A stretch of 26,946 nt of DNA from JAUHWL01 sp964416385 (GTDB lineage Bacteria; Bacteroidota; Bacteroidia; Flavobacteriales; Schleiferiaceae), in assembly GCA_964416385.1 (NCBI GenBank), contig CAYQDW010000031.1, positions 1-26,946 on the forward strand, written 5' to 3'. Shown here in pieces: positions 1 to 8,282 of the stretch (position 1 is the first letter of the stretch; each line of letters opens with the position of its first letter). The notes beneath the pieces are model-generated. The model searched no databases. It worked only from the letters and a program-made list of their open reading frames with translations, and was not told the DNA's origin. The position numbers and the translations under genes were made by a program.

Positions 1-1
1 G

Positions 2-85
2 GTGGATTCCGATGCGGAGCAATCGGAAGACGGATGGGTTAGATTCACGGATGGGGTGACCCCCCTGCGCTACAAGGGTTTCTGA
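2..85 (+). CDS. C-terminal end of an unidentified protein (cut by window edge)
   Basis: An open frame enters from the left edge, reads 27 codons and stops with TGA at 83-85. The visible tail is acidic and then aromatic or basic (key pieces SEDGWVRF, TDGVTPL, RYKGF) and reads like real protein, not random translation. The stretch is clearly more GC-rich than the genes that follow. It converges on the ZIP transporter gene, whose stop is 30 bases away. I do not recognise the family from so short a piece, and the reading frame is the only support. Confidence 0.4.
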   Translation: MDSDAEQSEDGWVRFTDGVTPLRYKGF

Positions 86-115
86 TTGCTCAGGAAGCTT
101 TTAAACTCTGGGATT

Positions 116-823
116 CTAGTGCGCAAGAAATGCCAACGAAAGGTATGCTAAAACCATCCCAACCACAACAATCATAAGCTTAGCCAGGTTATACCGGTGA
201 TTATGCGATGATTCAAAAAGAATTGTTGTTGATACATGTAAAAAGATACCTGAAGCAAAAGCGGTGAGATAATCTGCCGCATTAATTAACCCGGGAATCA
301 ATGCCCCTATTAAAGTTCCTAAAGGGGAAATCAAGGCAAATGCTGCTAACGCCATCCAAATCTTAGACGGCTTAATGTTGAGAGCCGCCAAGAGTGTGTA
401 TAAAACCACCGTAATTGGCACTTTATGAAGAATAATCGCCAAAAGTAACATGTGCGTACTTTCTTCAGAAGATTGGATTGAAATAGGCAAACCTTCAAAA
501 AAAGCGTGCACAAACAAACCCGCAATGGCCGAAACAGGCAAAACACGGTCTGCAAAATGATCTTTGTGAAAGTGCCCGTGTTCTAATCCGGTAGAATAAA
601 AGTCGAGTAAAATTTGAAGTAAAAAACCAGCCAGAACAAAAACCCCAATGTTTGCGCCTTTATGCTCTATCAGCTCTGGAAGCAGATGTAGAATAACAAT
701 AGCAAATAAATAGGCGCCACTAAAAGCTAAAATCAACTTGGTATTGCGCTGGCTATTTACATTAAAAAGGCCTACTAAGCCCAAGCCAAACAAGACAGCA
801 GCAATCTGCAATGCGTAAATCAT
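116..823 (-). CDS. ZIP-family divalent metal transporter
   Basis: This 235-residue inner-membrane protein probably imports zinc or a related divalent metal into the cytoplasm. It is hydrophobic throughout, with about seven to eight membrane segments. ZIP hallmarks are visible: HLLPE near residues 46-50, a histidine-rich cytoplasmic loop (HGHFHKDH, 82-89), the helix-4 metal motif HAFFEG (106-111) and the helix-5 motif HKVP (133-136). The helix-5 motif lacks the glutamate that often follows it, so substrate preference may differ from classical zinc importers. The start codon overlaps the stop of the upstream methyltransferase gene by four bases (ATGA), which implies translational coupling and a two-gene operon. 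The family call is strong; the metal is not known. Confidence 0.88.
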   Translation of the reverse strand: MIYALQIAAVLFGLGLVGLFNVNSQRNTKLILAFSGAYLFAIVILHLLPELIEHKGANIGVFVLAGFLLQILLDFYSTGLEHGHFHKDHFADRVLPVSAIAGLFVHAFFEGLPISIQSSEESTHMLLLAIILHKVPITVVLYTLLAALNIKPSKIWMALAAFALISPLGTLIGALIPGLINAADYLTAFASGIFLHVSTTILFESSHNHRYNLAKLMIVVVGMVLAYLSLAFLAH

Positions 824-1551
824 GGTTTCTTAACAAGCATTATCAACCGGTCTGATTCTGTCTCAACATACGGTTGCAAATCAAGGCTACCAAAGTACGC
901 CACTGGCGTCAATCCTGCGCTTTCAAAAAGCAAAATAAAATCATGTAAAGCATACTTCTTTACACGTTCTTCAAATCGCCAGTGCACGCCATCTGCAAAA
1001 AATGTAATTTCTTTTACAATTTGTTCATCCTCAACGTACCTGTTAATATTAAAGGTAATGCCCTCCGCCTCTTTACTTTCTTTGGGAACAAGATTTCGCG
1101 CCACTTTTGGTGTATTCATGAAATCTAACACCAATGTGCCTCCTGGTTTTAGGCATGCGCTGATGTGCTGCATGGCTGCTTCATCTTCCTTTTCTTGCTC
1201 AAAATAACCGAAACTGGTAAATAAATTAAAGACAAAGTCAAAGCGCGCTACACCCATAGACTTGCGCATATCACGCACTTCAAAATGCAATCGCTCGTTT
1301 TCAAAAGCTTTTGCATAGGCAATATTCTCGTCAGACAAATCAACGCCTGTAACAGAATAACCCTTTTGGTTCATATAAATGGCGTGTCGGCCTCTACCAC
1401 AAGCAAGGTCTAAAATGGCCGCATTGGCATGTGGCTTTACATGCGCAAACAACGTATCAATAAATAACTTGGCCTCAGTATTATCTCTGTGGTTGTAAAG
1501 TATGTGATAATAAGGGGTGTCAAACCAAGAGGCAAACCAATCTTGCGACAT
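820..1551 (-). CDS. class I SAM-dependent methyltransferase
   Basis: A 243-residue soluble protein with the Rossmann-type S-adenosylmethionine fold. Motif I is LDLACGRG (47-54). The acidic end of strand 2 follows (GVDLS, 69-73), and the RFDFVFNLFTSFGYF segment (103-117) fits motifs II/III of the Methyltransf_25/11 group. It presumably methylates a small molecule or a protein; the substrate cannot be read from the sequence. The short WF-rich N-terminus (QDWFASWFDTPYY) is typical of a Bacteroidetes subgroup of this family. It is the first gene of a pair with the ZIP transporter, with a four-base overlap. A perfect TAnnTTTG element lies about 17 bases before the start codon and supports this start. 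Confidence 0.85.
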   Translation of the reverse strand: MSQDWFASWFDTPYYHILYNHRDNTEAKLFIDTLFAHVKPHANAAILDLACGRGRHAIYMNQKGYSVTGVDLSDENIAYAKAFENERLHFEVRDMRKSMGVARFDFVFNLFTSFGYFEQEKEDEAAMQHISACLKPGGTLVLDFMNTPKVARNLVPKESKEAEGITFNINRYVEDEQIVKEITFFADGVHWRFEERVKKYALHDFILLFESAGLTPVAYFGSLDLQPYVETESDRLIMLVKKP

Positions 1552-1567
1552 CTTGTCGTGTTTTGGG

Positions 1568-1575
1568 CAAATGTA
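1568..1575 (-). promoter_or_regulatory. Bacteroidetes -7 promoter element for the methyltransferase/ZIP pair
   Basis: The minus strand reads TACATTTG here, a perfect match to the Bacteroidetes -7 consensus TAnnTTTG. It lies 17-24 bases upstream of the methyltransferase ATG at 1551, which predicts a 5' leader of roughly ten bases. No good -33 TTTG partner is present at the usual distance, so the call rests on the -7 box and its position. Confidence 0.4.
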
Positions 1576-1605
1576 CTGGATTGCACGCAGGCCCGCTGCG
1601 TAATT

Positions 1606-3093
1606 TTATGTCATTATGCTTAGCGCATTGAGAATATCACTGGCAATTACGGCCCTTTCTCCGAAAAGCTTTGCAGCAGAAGCGCCAGCCATACCATGAA
1701 AATACATGGCCGCAAGTGCGGCATCTTTTGGATGCATACCCTGTGCACACAAACCCGTAATAACACCCGTTAAAACATCTCCACTACCAGCCGTGGCTAA
1801 CGCATTTGTACCCGTACTATTAAAGTAAACATTGCCATTTGGCGCATATAACGCACTATGTGCCCCTTTTAGCAAGACATAAACCTGATATTTTTTGGCG
1901 AAATTGCGGGTAGGCGCATAAACAGATTCTCCACGGTAGGTGTGTTTTAACATACGGTCTAACTCACCTAAATGCGGTGTTAGAATACTGTTTTTGGGGA
2001 GTAAATGCCAATCACCACCAATACTTAAACAATTTATGGCGTCTGCATCTAATACAACTGGCTGCTCACAGTTAAGTAAAAACTTCTTCACGGCCTCTTG
2101 GGTGGCTTTGGCCGTACCTATACCTGGCCCCATGCCAATAGCTTGAGGTTGCATATCAGGCGCGATGTCTTCCAAATATTCTGCACCGGCATCAACTTTG
2201 GCCATAACTTCTGGCGCTGCAATTTGCAGCGGAAGCAACCCGCATTGGGGCACATGAGCCGTTACACGGCCGGCACCACTGCGCAAGGCTGCTTTACTGG
2301 CTAAAATACCTGCACCAATTTTACCTTTGCTGCCAACAATTAACAAAGCGTGGCCATAAGTGCCTTTGTGATCAAACTTATTACGCTTTGGCAAGATTTC
2401 ACGAATCAAATCAGCCATTACATAATATTCATGGGTGTGCTGCGCGTCAATGTATTTAGGCGACAAACGAATGGGCAAAACGTGTATTTCGCCAGCAAAT
2501 GGACCAAATTCAGCGAAGAAGAAACTGCGCTTTGGGGTCTGAAAAGTCAATGTATGATCTGCGCTAAAAATGCCATGAACGGTATTTTCTGTGTTCTGAT
2601 CTGCAAAAAGCCCGGTGGGGATATCTATGGCGACTTTAATTCCTTTTTTTGCATTAAGTGCATTAACTACTTCCAACAACAACCCGTTAAGTGGCGCTGA
2701 TAAACCCGAGCCTAGCAGCGCATCTACGTAAACATCTGCAACAATCTCTTTAACAGCTATTGCATCGGTAACGGTGTTTAAAGTAAGCTTTCGGGCCTCT
2801 AAACGTGCTTTGTTCTCTTTAAAATCGGGCGATTGTTTTGCTGAATGCGCTATGATATAAACGGAAATTTTATACCCAGCCGAAGACAGCATCCTTGCCA
2901 AAGCCAAGCCATCTCCCCCATTATTACCCATACCACAGATTATGGCTATTTTATGGTTTCTAGAAATCCTTTCGTGAAACCAGTAATAACATGCACGGGC
3001 GGCCCGCTCCATAAGGTCTATTGAGGCAATAGGCTCATGTGCAATGGTGAAGGCGTCAGCTTCGCGAATTTGAGAAACGGATAAGATCTTCAT
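1606..3093 (-). CDS. nnr: bifunctional NAD(P)H-hydrate epimerase / ADP-dependent NAD(P)H-hydrate dehydratase
   Basis: A 495-residue cytoplasmic repair enzyme that returns damaged NADHX/NADPHX to NAD(P)H. The N-terminal NnrE (YjeF_N) half shows GMGNNGGDG (54-62) and the DALLGSGL and DIPTG segments (124-161). The C-terminal NnrD (ribokinase-like) half begins near residue 242 with HKGTYGHALLIVGS and shows GMGPGIGT (320-327), LDADAIN (348-354), LTPHLGELDRM (371-381) and TAGSGDVLTG (434-443). The length fits the fused family. The start MKILSVSQIREAD is the conserved family start even though it lies inside coaE: the two genes overlap by 38 bases. It is the last gene of a YbbR-coaE-nnr chain. Confidence 0.95.
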   Translation of the reverse strand: MKILSVSQIREADAFTIAHEPIASIDLMERAARACYYWFHERISRNHKIAIICGMGNNGGDGLALARMLSSAGYKISVYIIAHSAKQSPDFKENKARLEARKLTLNTVTDAIAVKEIVADVYVDALLGSGLSAPLNGLLLEVVNALNAKKGIKVAIDIPTGLFADQNTENTVHGIFSADHTLTFQTPKRSFFFAEFGPFAGEIHVLPIRLSPKYIDAQHTHEYYVMADLIREILPKRNKFDHKGTYGHALLIVGSKGKIGAGILASKAALRSGAGRVTAHVPQCGLLPLQIAAPEVMAKVDAGAEYLEDIAPDMQPQAIGMGPGIGTAKATQEAVKKFLLNCEQPVVLDADAINCLSIGGDWHLLPKNSILTPHLGELDRMLKHTYRGESVYAPTRNFAKKYQVYVLLKGAHSALYAPNGNVYFNSTGTNALATAGSGDVLTGVITGLCAQGMHPKDAALAAMYFHGMAGASAAKLFGERAVIASDILNALSIMT

Positions 3094-3652
3094 GTATTGC
3101 CATTATCTGGGGCAGCAGTTTTCTGTTGCCATCATTTAGTATAACAAAATCTGCCAATGGTATTTTTTGCTCATCAGGCCATTGGTTGTTCATGCGTTGT
3201 ATGGTTTCTTGGTGAGACCAAGCACTTCTAGCCATGGCTCGCTCAATTCGCAACGATTCTGGTGCGGTTACTAAAATCGTTTTATCAAAACGCTTGTAGC
3301 CACCGGTTTCAAACAAAATAGCGGCTTCTTGCAACACATAAGGGGCTTGCTGTTGTTCTGCCCAAAACATAAAGGCCCGAGCTACGGCTGGATGAATAAT
3401 GCCATTTACAATCTGTAATGCCTCTGGATTACCGAATATGATTTCAGCCAGTTTTTGACGATTTAATTTATTGTTGATATAAAGTGTTGTACCAAATTTC
3501 GCTTGCAGCTGCGCTTTTACTTCTGAATCTGTATCCGTTAATTTCTTGGCTTCATCATCTGCATAAAATACGGGAATACCTAAGGTTTCAAAAATTTTGG
3601 CCACCGTAGTTTTACCACTTCCTAAACCGCCTGTTAAGCCAACTTTTATCAT
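3056..3652 (-). CDS. coaE: dephospho-CoA kinase
   Basis: A 198-residue cytoplasmic P-loop kinase catalysing the last step of coenzyme A synthesis, ATP-dependent phosphorylation of dephospho-CoA. It begins MIKVGLTGGLGSGKTT with the Walker A loop at residues 8-15, followed by the family segment VFYADDEAKKL (28-38), a HPAV segment in the middle, and the TAPESLRIERAMAR region of the lid and adenine-binding part. The length is normal. Its ATG overlaps the stop of the upstream YbbR-like gene by four bases, and its 3' end overlaps the start of nnr by 38 bases, so the three genes are almost certainly cotranscribed. YbbR-like/coaE adjacency is common in Bacteroidetes. Confidence 0.95.
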   Translation of the reverse strand: MIKVGLTGGLGSGKTTVAKIFETLGIPVFYADDEAKKLTDTDSEVKAQLQAKFGTTLYINNKLNRQKLAEIIFGNPEALQIVNGIIHPAVARAFMFWAEQQQAPYVLQEAAILFETGGYKRFDKTILVTAPESLRIERAMARSAWSHQETIQRMNNQWPDEQKIPLADFVILNDGNRKLLPQIMAIHEDLIRFSNSRS

Positions 3653-4647
3653 TCCTTAAAGCGTAAATAGTCAACAGTTTGGGCTGTATTTCGCAAGAGA
3701 ACCGCGTTGGGCACCATACAGGTAATATCTAGCTGTAAGCGCTTGCGTTGCGGATATTGTAGCAATTGATCAAAGTCGCAAAGCACAGAAACGGCATCTG
3801 CTGTAAGCAGGTGGTAATCGCGTAAAGCAATACGAAAGTGCAGTTTAACCTTAGAGGGGAAGATGCTGATATTTTCGCCTTTAGGCACATTGATCAGGGT
3901 TATGTTAGCCACAATTTCTTTTTCTGTAAACTGATCAACGGGGAGTGTATATAAAACCTGTTCTGGCTGAACCGTAAGCATTGGATGGTTCAATTTTACA
4001 GCCACAGGTACTTTTTGGTCGCGTTTTATGTCTTTTATAACCAGTGGCTCAGTAAACACTTGTTTTAGCGTGTCTAGATACATTTCTGGTCCGGCAACCG
4101 TAACATATGCAGGCGCTAGCTCATGGGTGTTATAGGCGCTGTAGCCCTTACTAAAGCTGGTGCTCACTTTTGATTTTACCGGTACTTTTTTACGCACCTT
4201 TTCGCTCATCTTTAAAAAGACTGTATCAGGCTCTAGCCTCAGCAGTGTGGTTTGCCCATCTAACTGGGCCTGTAATTCATCACGGTAAAGATTAGGCAAC
4301 CAGTAATACACGTTTTTGTCGGTAGAAAGGCGTCTTACACTCCTCTTAACATCTAGAGGAAGCGGTTTTTCTGAGCGTAACGCATACCCCAACAAGCGAA
4401 AACCATACGAGGTTACCCGCAACTTAATCGCCTTTGTAGGCGCGTCAATTAAGATTTTATTGTTGGGGATGTTTTCATAAACAACCGGATAGGTAACTGT
4501 GCTAACGTAACCCGTCTTAGAGAGCTTTAAGAGAAACCAAAAAAATATCGCAATCACTAAAAATAGCACCCGAATCCAAAAATCACGGGTTTGTACAACA
4601 CTTAAGATGCGTATGCGAATTCTCTTTACCACGCTATAAAAGTACAT
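3649..4647 (-). CDS. YbbR-like domain membrane-anchored protein
   Basis: A 332-residue protein with a short basic cytoplasmic N-terminus, one membrane segment (about residues 24-41, rich in F, I and L) and a long extracytoplasmic beta-rich part with the repeating organisation of YbbR domains (segments such as YPVVYENIP and KVPVAVKL). In Firmicutes YbbR/CdaR proteins regulate diadenylate cyclase; in Bacteroidetes the role is not established and no cyclase gene lies nearby. I chose ATG at 4647. An upstream TTG at 4683 would add 12 residues, but the annotated-family position of the basic stretch and membrane helix fits the ATG. It overlaps coaE by four bases and heads the coaE-nnr chain. Confidence 0.8.
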   Translation of the reverse strand: MYFYSVVKRIRIRILSVVQTRDFWIRVLFLVIAIFFWFLLKLSKTGYVSTVTYPVVYENIPNNKILIDAPTKAIKLRVTSYGFRLLGYALRSEKPLPLDVKRSVRRLSTDKNVYYWLPNLYRDELQAQLDGQTTLLRLEPDTVFLKMSEKVRKKVPVKSKVSTSFSKGYSAYNTHELAPAYVTVAGPEMYLDTLKQVFTEPLVIKDIKRDQKVPVAVKLNHPMLTVQPEQVLYTLPVDQFTEKEIVANITLINVPKGENISIFPSKVKLHFRIALRDYHLLTADAVSVLCDFDQLLQYPQRKRLQLDITCMVPNAVLLRNTAQTVDYLRFKE

Positions 4648-4669
4648 ATCAAAAATGAACTTAATGCTT

Positions 4670-4702
4670 TTTGCTGCAACCAATCCTACTTCAAAAACTT
4701 TG
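4670..4702 (+). promoter_or_regulatory. candidate promoter for the exported-protein cassette
   Basis: TTTG at 4670-4673 is followed 21 bases later by AAACTTTG (4695-4702), one mismatch from the Bacteroidetes -7 box TAnnTTTG at acceptable spacing. A second near match, TTACTTTG, lies at 4705-4712. Either would give a leader of roughly 150 bases before the GTG at 4860. The site lies in the 212-base divergent region between the YbbR-like gene and the cassette. The evidence is consensus matching only. Confidence 0.25.
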
Positions 4703-4859
4703 GGTTACTTTGGTGTATGACAATAATCATATACCATTGTTAAAAACCAAACTACTTTCAAAACATCATTTTAAAAAACACGACAAAGACGGTTTTTTTA
4801 GAATGTTTTTCATCCTTCGTTTTAAGAATTGTTTGTTTCAATCTGAAAAAATAAAAGCC

Positions 4860-6305
4860 GTGAAAAAGTTAATTCCCGTTTTTCTAGCCATTAGCAGCCT
4901 CCTTTACGCCCTACCGGGGCAAGCACAGGGCATGCTTCAATCTGTTGTACCATCGCAGGCGCTACAAGGGCAAATGGTACAACTGGTTATTAAAGGTGAA
5001 AATACCACGTTTCAAACGGGTAACGTTACGGTAGATTTAGGGCCTGATATCACCATTACACAAATTGATGTGCGCACCAGTGCCACCCTTTTTGTGAGTG
5101 CCGAGATAGCTCCAAACGCCCAAACGGGTATGCGTGATGTGATGGTTATGAGCCAAGGTACCTCTGTGTTTTTACCCAATGGCTTTGAGGTGTTGCCCAA
5201 CAGCGCCAATGCAGTTGTTGCGCTTCTTGAAATCAACCCTGTACAGGTCTTATATGCCTCAGATTTTGACCCTGATAATTTGGCCGGAGCTCCTGTATTA
5301 TTTCGGGTAACCGTGCTTAACGACCAAAACGTACATACGTTAAAAACATATTTTCAACTTTTTTTAGAGGGGGAAGGTCTCGTGCTAACCGCCATAAAAT
5401 CACACGGTGAGGTACAGCCAAGTGCGCTTTTAACATTTGATAACCGAGATTTTGACGAATTTGATTTTAACCAAGACAAACGTGAAGTGGCTGCCCAAAT
5501 CTTTTCAACTGGAATATTACCCCCTGGCCGCTACACCTACCGCATAGAAGTGCGTGAAGGCAATAATGTTTTGGCAGAAACAGACGCGCAAATCACGCTA
5601 TTAAATCAGTCTGGCGATGTTACACTCATTACACCTGGCACCGCCATAGATGAAGGTTATGCACCGGCTGTTGAAATTGCAGCGCAGCCTGTTTTTCAAT
5701 GGATTTCTTCCGCAAATCAATTTGATCTCTTTCTATATGAAGTTGCAGATGGCGAGCGCAACACACAAGCCATTGTACAACAACTGCCTGTATTCCGAGA
5801 GTTTAATATCGCTGGTAACGCATTTGTATATCCCCTATCAGCAGAGCCTTTGCAACAAGGTAAAACCTATGCATGGCAATTGCGGGCCTATTTTAATAAT
5901 GCCACAGGTAACGGGTACTTTGATAGTCCGCTATTTTGGTTTACATATAATGCCACCCAAACCGGCACCTTGTTAATAGGCAGCATAGAAATCATACCCG
6001 AAATTCTGGATATGGAAACCAATGCTTTTTACCGTTTTGATGTTATCGTTAAAGACATAGAGGGTAACATCTTAGACGTTAAACCCTCATGGACCGTACT
6101 CCCTGACGAATCATTTGGAACCATTACCGCAGATGGTGCATTTAAAGCGGGAAAAAATCCGCGTATGGGTGCTGTACAAGCCACTTATGGTGATCATTCT
6201 ACCCACTGCCTTATCAATTTAGAATTTGACGGATTTGAATTTCAAATCTTGGATTTGATTTTTAGAAATGCCACTCGAAAAGTATATACACCTAACGCGC
6301 CATAA
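4860..6305 (+). CDS. exported multi-domain Ig/TIG-like protein of unknown function
   Basis: A 481-residue exported protein and first gene of a four-gene exported cassette. I start it at GTG 4860 because this gives a clean signal peptide (VKKLIPVFLAISSLLYALPG, then QAQ). Longer in-frame starts add unrelated sequence before the signal. Residues about 24-113 resemble an IPT/TIG immunoglobulin-like domain (VVPSQALQGQMVQLVIKGENT, then NGFEVLP at the end). Residues about 118-240 form a beta-rich region. About 243-375 resembles a fibronectin-like domain (PVFQWISS, GKTYAWQLRAY). About 380-465 resembles a BIG2-like domain (FDVIVKDIEGN, SWTV, GAFKAG). Only one cysteine is present. No type IX sorting domain or lipobox is visible. 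It probably acts in the periplasm or on the cell surface as a binding or structural protein; function unknown. Confidence 0.75.
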   Translation: MKKLIPVFLAISSLLYALPGQAQGMLQSVVPSQALQGQMVQLVIKGENTTFQTGNVTVDLGPDITITQIDVRTSATLFVSAEIAPNAQTGMRDVMVMSQGTSVFLPNGFEVLPNSANAVVALLEINPVQVLYASDFDPDNLAGAPVLFRVTVLNDQNVHTLKTYFQLFLEGEGLVLTAIKSHGEVQPSALLTFDNRDFDEFDFNQDKREVAAQIFSTGILPPGRYTYRIEVREGNNVLAETDAQITLLNQSGDVTLITPGTAIDEGYAPAVEIAAQPVFQWISSANQFDLFLYEVADGERNTQAIVQQLPVFREFNIAGNAFVYPLSAEPLQQGKTYAWQLRAYFNNATGNGYFDSPLFWFTYNATQTGTLLIGSIEIIPEILDMETNAFYRFDVIVKDIEGNILDVKPSWTVLPDESFGTITADGAFKAGKNPRMGAVQATYGDHSTHCLINLEFDGFEFQILDLIFRNATRKVYTPNAP

Positions 6306-6448
6306 ATAAAAGATATGTCTAACTGGTTTATCATCACAAAAGGCAAGGCCTCATCATCTATTAATGGTAGCTATGCCAAGTGTCTTTTACAAATAAATGC
6401 TCATCGCTGTGCAACGCCTGTTTCTTTAACACCCTAAACAAAAGCAAA

Positions 6449-8257
6449 ATGAAAAGCAATAAATCCCTTCTTTCTATTGCCACTTTTTTAATAGCGCTAC
6501 TGTGCAGCAGTAACGTACACGGGCAAGAAGCGCTGTACATTAGTACACAAACGGGCGCCTATACCATTATTGAAGGTACTGGCACGGCATCAACAGACGA
6601 TAACGAATCTGGTAGTTGTTCTTGTAGCAGCTCTGGCCCCATTAAATATGATATTTCACCAACAAGCATTGGCATCAGTAGCACAGAAACAGTAACGGGT
6701 TACGTGCACCCTGATCCGAATGCAGCACCAGCAGCGGGCACTTCTGCAGATGCATCAATTACATGTGACTGTTCTTGGAATTGGTTAACCTGGAATGAAG
6801 ACACCGAAGAAAAAGACAAACAAATGTCTGGCAGTTACAGCGAAACACGAGATTTTCCAGTTTATAGCATTCAAATTGTATTGCCAGAAACAATGCCATG
6901 TAACTGCGGAAGTTTTGAATTGTACTACACCAGCGTTTTTCCTGAAGGTGGTACAGTAACATGGGAAACGCCTTGGGGCGATGAAACGGGAAATTACATC
7001 ACCCATGAATATGATGAAGCGTATAAAGACCGCATTGTAACTGCCACTTACACCATTGGTGGAATAACCTACTCTGCGAGCAGCGTGCTTACTTGCCAAG
7101 AACCTTACATGGAAGTAACCGTTGGTGATTGCGATGGTTATAAAGCTGCCGTAGACGTAGAGGTGGATGAGAACTGCGGCGATATTACTTGGTCTGGCTA
7201 TGGCACTGAAAATTGCGATGGCGCACATTGTGACGTAAACGTTTCTCCAAATATTTCAGAAGAAAATCAAAAAGTTACAGTTACTTATACAGACCTATGC
7301 AATCAATCTACCTCTAAAACAGTAGAAATAGGCATGGCACAGTTAGAAGGACTTACATTGCCACTTTGTGCTACTGCAGATCCTGAAACCCCAATTTACA
7401 CGCGGAGCATTGCAAAACTCAATTTTTCTGATGGATGCGAACCCAATGTTACCTTTAATCCGGTTGAGTTAACCATTTCTGAAGGCGTAATGGAGGAAGT
7501 TGTTTCTGTAACCGCCTCAGAAGGCGACCGGTCTTATACTGCCAATATCACCTTAGTGAATCCAGAAGTTACCATTGGCTCTGATGATGTTAACGCCATT
7601 GTTGATGCACTGGGGGTATTCTCTGAAATATCTGAAATGATTAATGAGGCTAATGAGCTTATTGGTGGCGTTACGCCTGGTTTTTCTTTTGAAATAGAAA
7701 CCACCATGCCAAGCGCAGAACAATTAAAAGAGAGTATCAGCGTAGCCTTAAATAGAAACTGCTGTATTGTTAATGACACAGAAGAATTGGTTGATGGCGT
7801 TAAAGTTGGTATAGGTGTAAGTGGTGGCATCTCCATAAGCGGCACCATGCCCATTGTTGTGCCCCCTATTCCACCCGTTATTGCCTATGTAGAAGTTGGG
7901 CTTGGTATGGGGGTAGATGCAAGCGTGTCTCTTGAGGGCGAAGCCAAATGTCCACCATTAAGCGTTTGCGGCAACATCTCTGTATCTTCTCATGGTTCTG
8001 CCTCAGGCTCCATAAAAATCTTAGCTGGTTTGGCATCAGGTACTGTTTCTGCTGATCTCAATCTCGTTTCTGGTTCTGGTACGGTTTGCGTAACCTATGC
8101 CCCGCTAGATGGCACTGTTAGTGGCGAATTAACTTTAGGCGGACTAACCTTAAATGCCCAAGTATGTGCTGGCATTAGCTTCTTTGAGCACTGCTTTCCA
8201 AGTGATGGCCCAGCAAGCGTAACCATTTGGAACGGCTACACCATCCAAATTCAATAG
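6449..8257 (+). CDS. cysteine-rich exported protein of unknown function
   Basis: A 602-residue exported protein. ATG at 6449 gives a good signal peptide (MKSNKSLLSIATFLIALL, cleavage likely after HGQ near residue 26); an upstream GTG at 6380 would bury it. The mature part has about 21 cysteines. These include the doublets CSC (57-59), CDC (106-108) and CNC (151-153), then isolated or paired cysteines and a CC pair (NRNCC). The first half is acidic and beta-rich with TW/SW pairs. The last third is a Gly/Ser/Val-rich series of short strands (GVSGGISISG, VEVGLGMGVDASVSLEG, SGSIKILAGLASG) suggestive of a beta-helix or beta-sandwich. I recognise no family. The cysteine load points to disulfides in an oxidising compartment, or to metal binding. 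It lies 143 bases after the Ig/TIG gene and 25 before the next. Confidence 0.75.
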   Translation: MKSNKSLLSIATFLIALLCSSNVHGQEALYISTQTGAYTIIEGTGTASTDDNESGSCSCSSSGPIKYDISPTSIGISSTETVTGYVHPDPNAAPAAGTSADASITCDCSWNWLTWNEDTEEKDKQMSGSYSETRDFPVYSIQIVLPETMPCNCGSFELYYTSVFPEGGTVTWETPWGDETGNYITHEYDEAYKDRIVTATYTIGGITYSASSVLTCQEPYMEVTVGDCDGYKAAVDVEVDENCGDITWSGYGTENCDGAHCDVNVSPNISEENQKVTVTYTDLCNQSTSKTVEIGMAQLEGLTLPLCATADPETPIYTRSIAKLNFSDGCEPNVTFNPVELTISEGVMEEVVSVTASEGDRSYTANITLVNPEVTIGSDDVNAIVDALGVFSEISEMINEANELIGGVTPGFSFEIETTMPSAEQLKESISVALNRNCCIVNDTEELVDGVKVGIGVSGGISISGTMPIVVPPIPPVIAYVEVGLGMGVDASVSLEGEAKCPPLSVCGNISVSSHGSASGSIKILAGLASGTVSADLNLVSGSGTVCVTYAPLDGTVSGELTLGGLTLNAQVCAGISFFEHCFPSDGPASVTIWNGYTIQIQ

Positions 8258-8282
8258 ACTATAATCGCAAAATAGCATTAAA

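Noticed and set aside
1585..1601. Hairpin ACGCAG-CGGGC-CTGCGT just after nnr
   Set aside because: The six-base stem is perfect, but on the minus strand, where nnr ends, no T run follows, so I do not call it a terminator. It may still act in mRNA processing between nnr and the methyltransferase gene.
4671..4859. Long N-terminal extension of the Ig/TIG protein from ATG 4671
   Set aside because: The extension places a signal peptide 64 residues inside the protein and shows no protein-like pattern; GTG 4860 is the better start.
6785..7228. Open frame of 147 codons on the minus strand inside the cysteine-rich gene
   Set aside because: It is fully antisense to a gene with a clear signal peptide and coding pattern, and its translation has no recognisable domain or natural start context.
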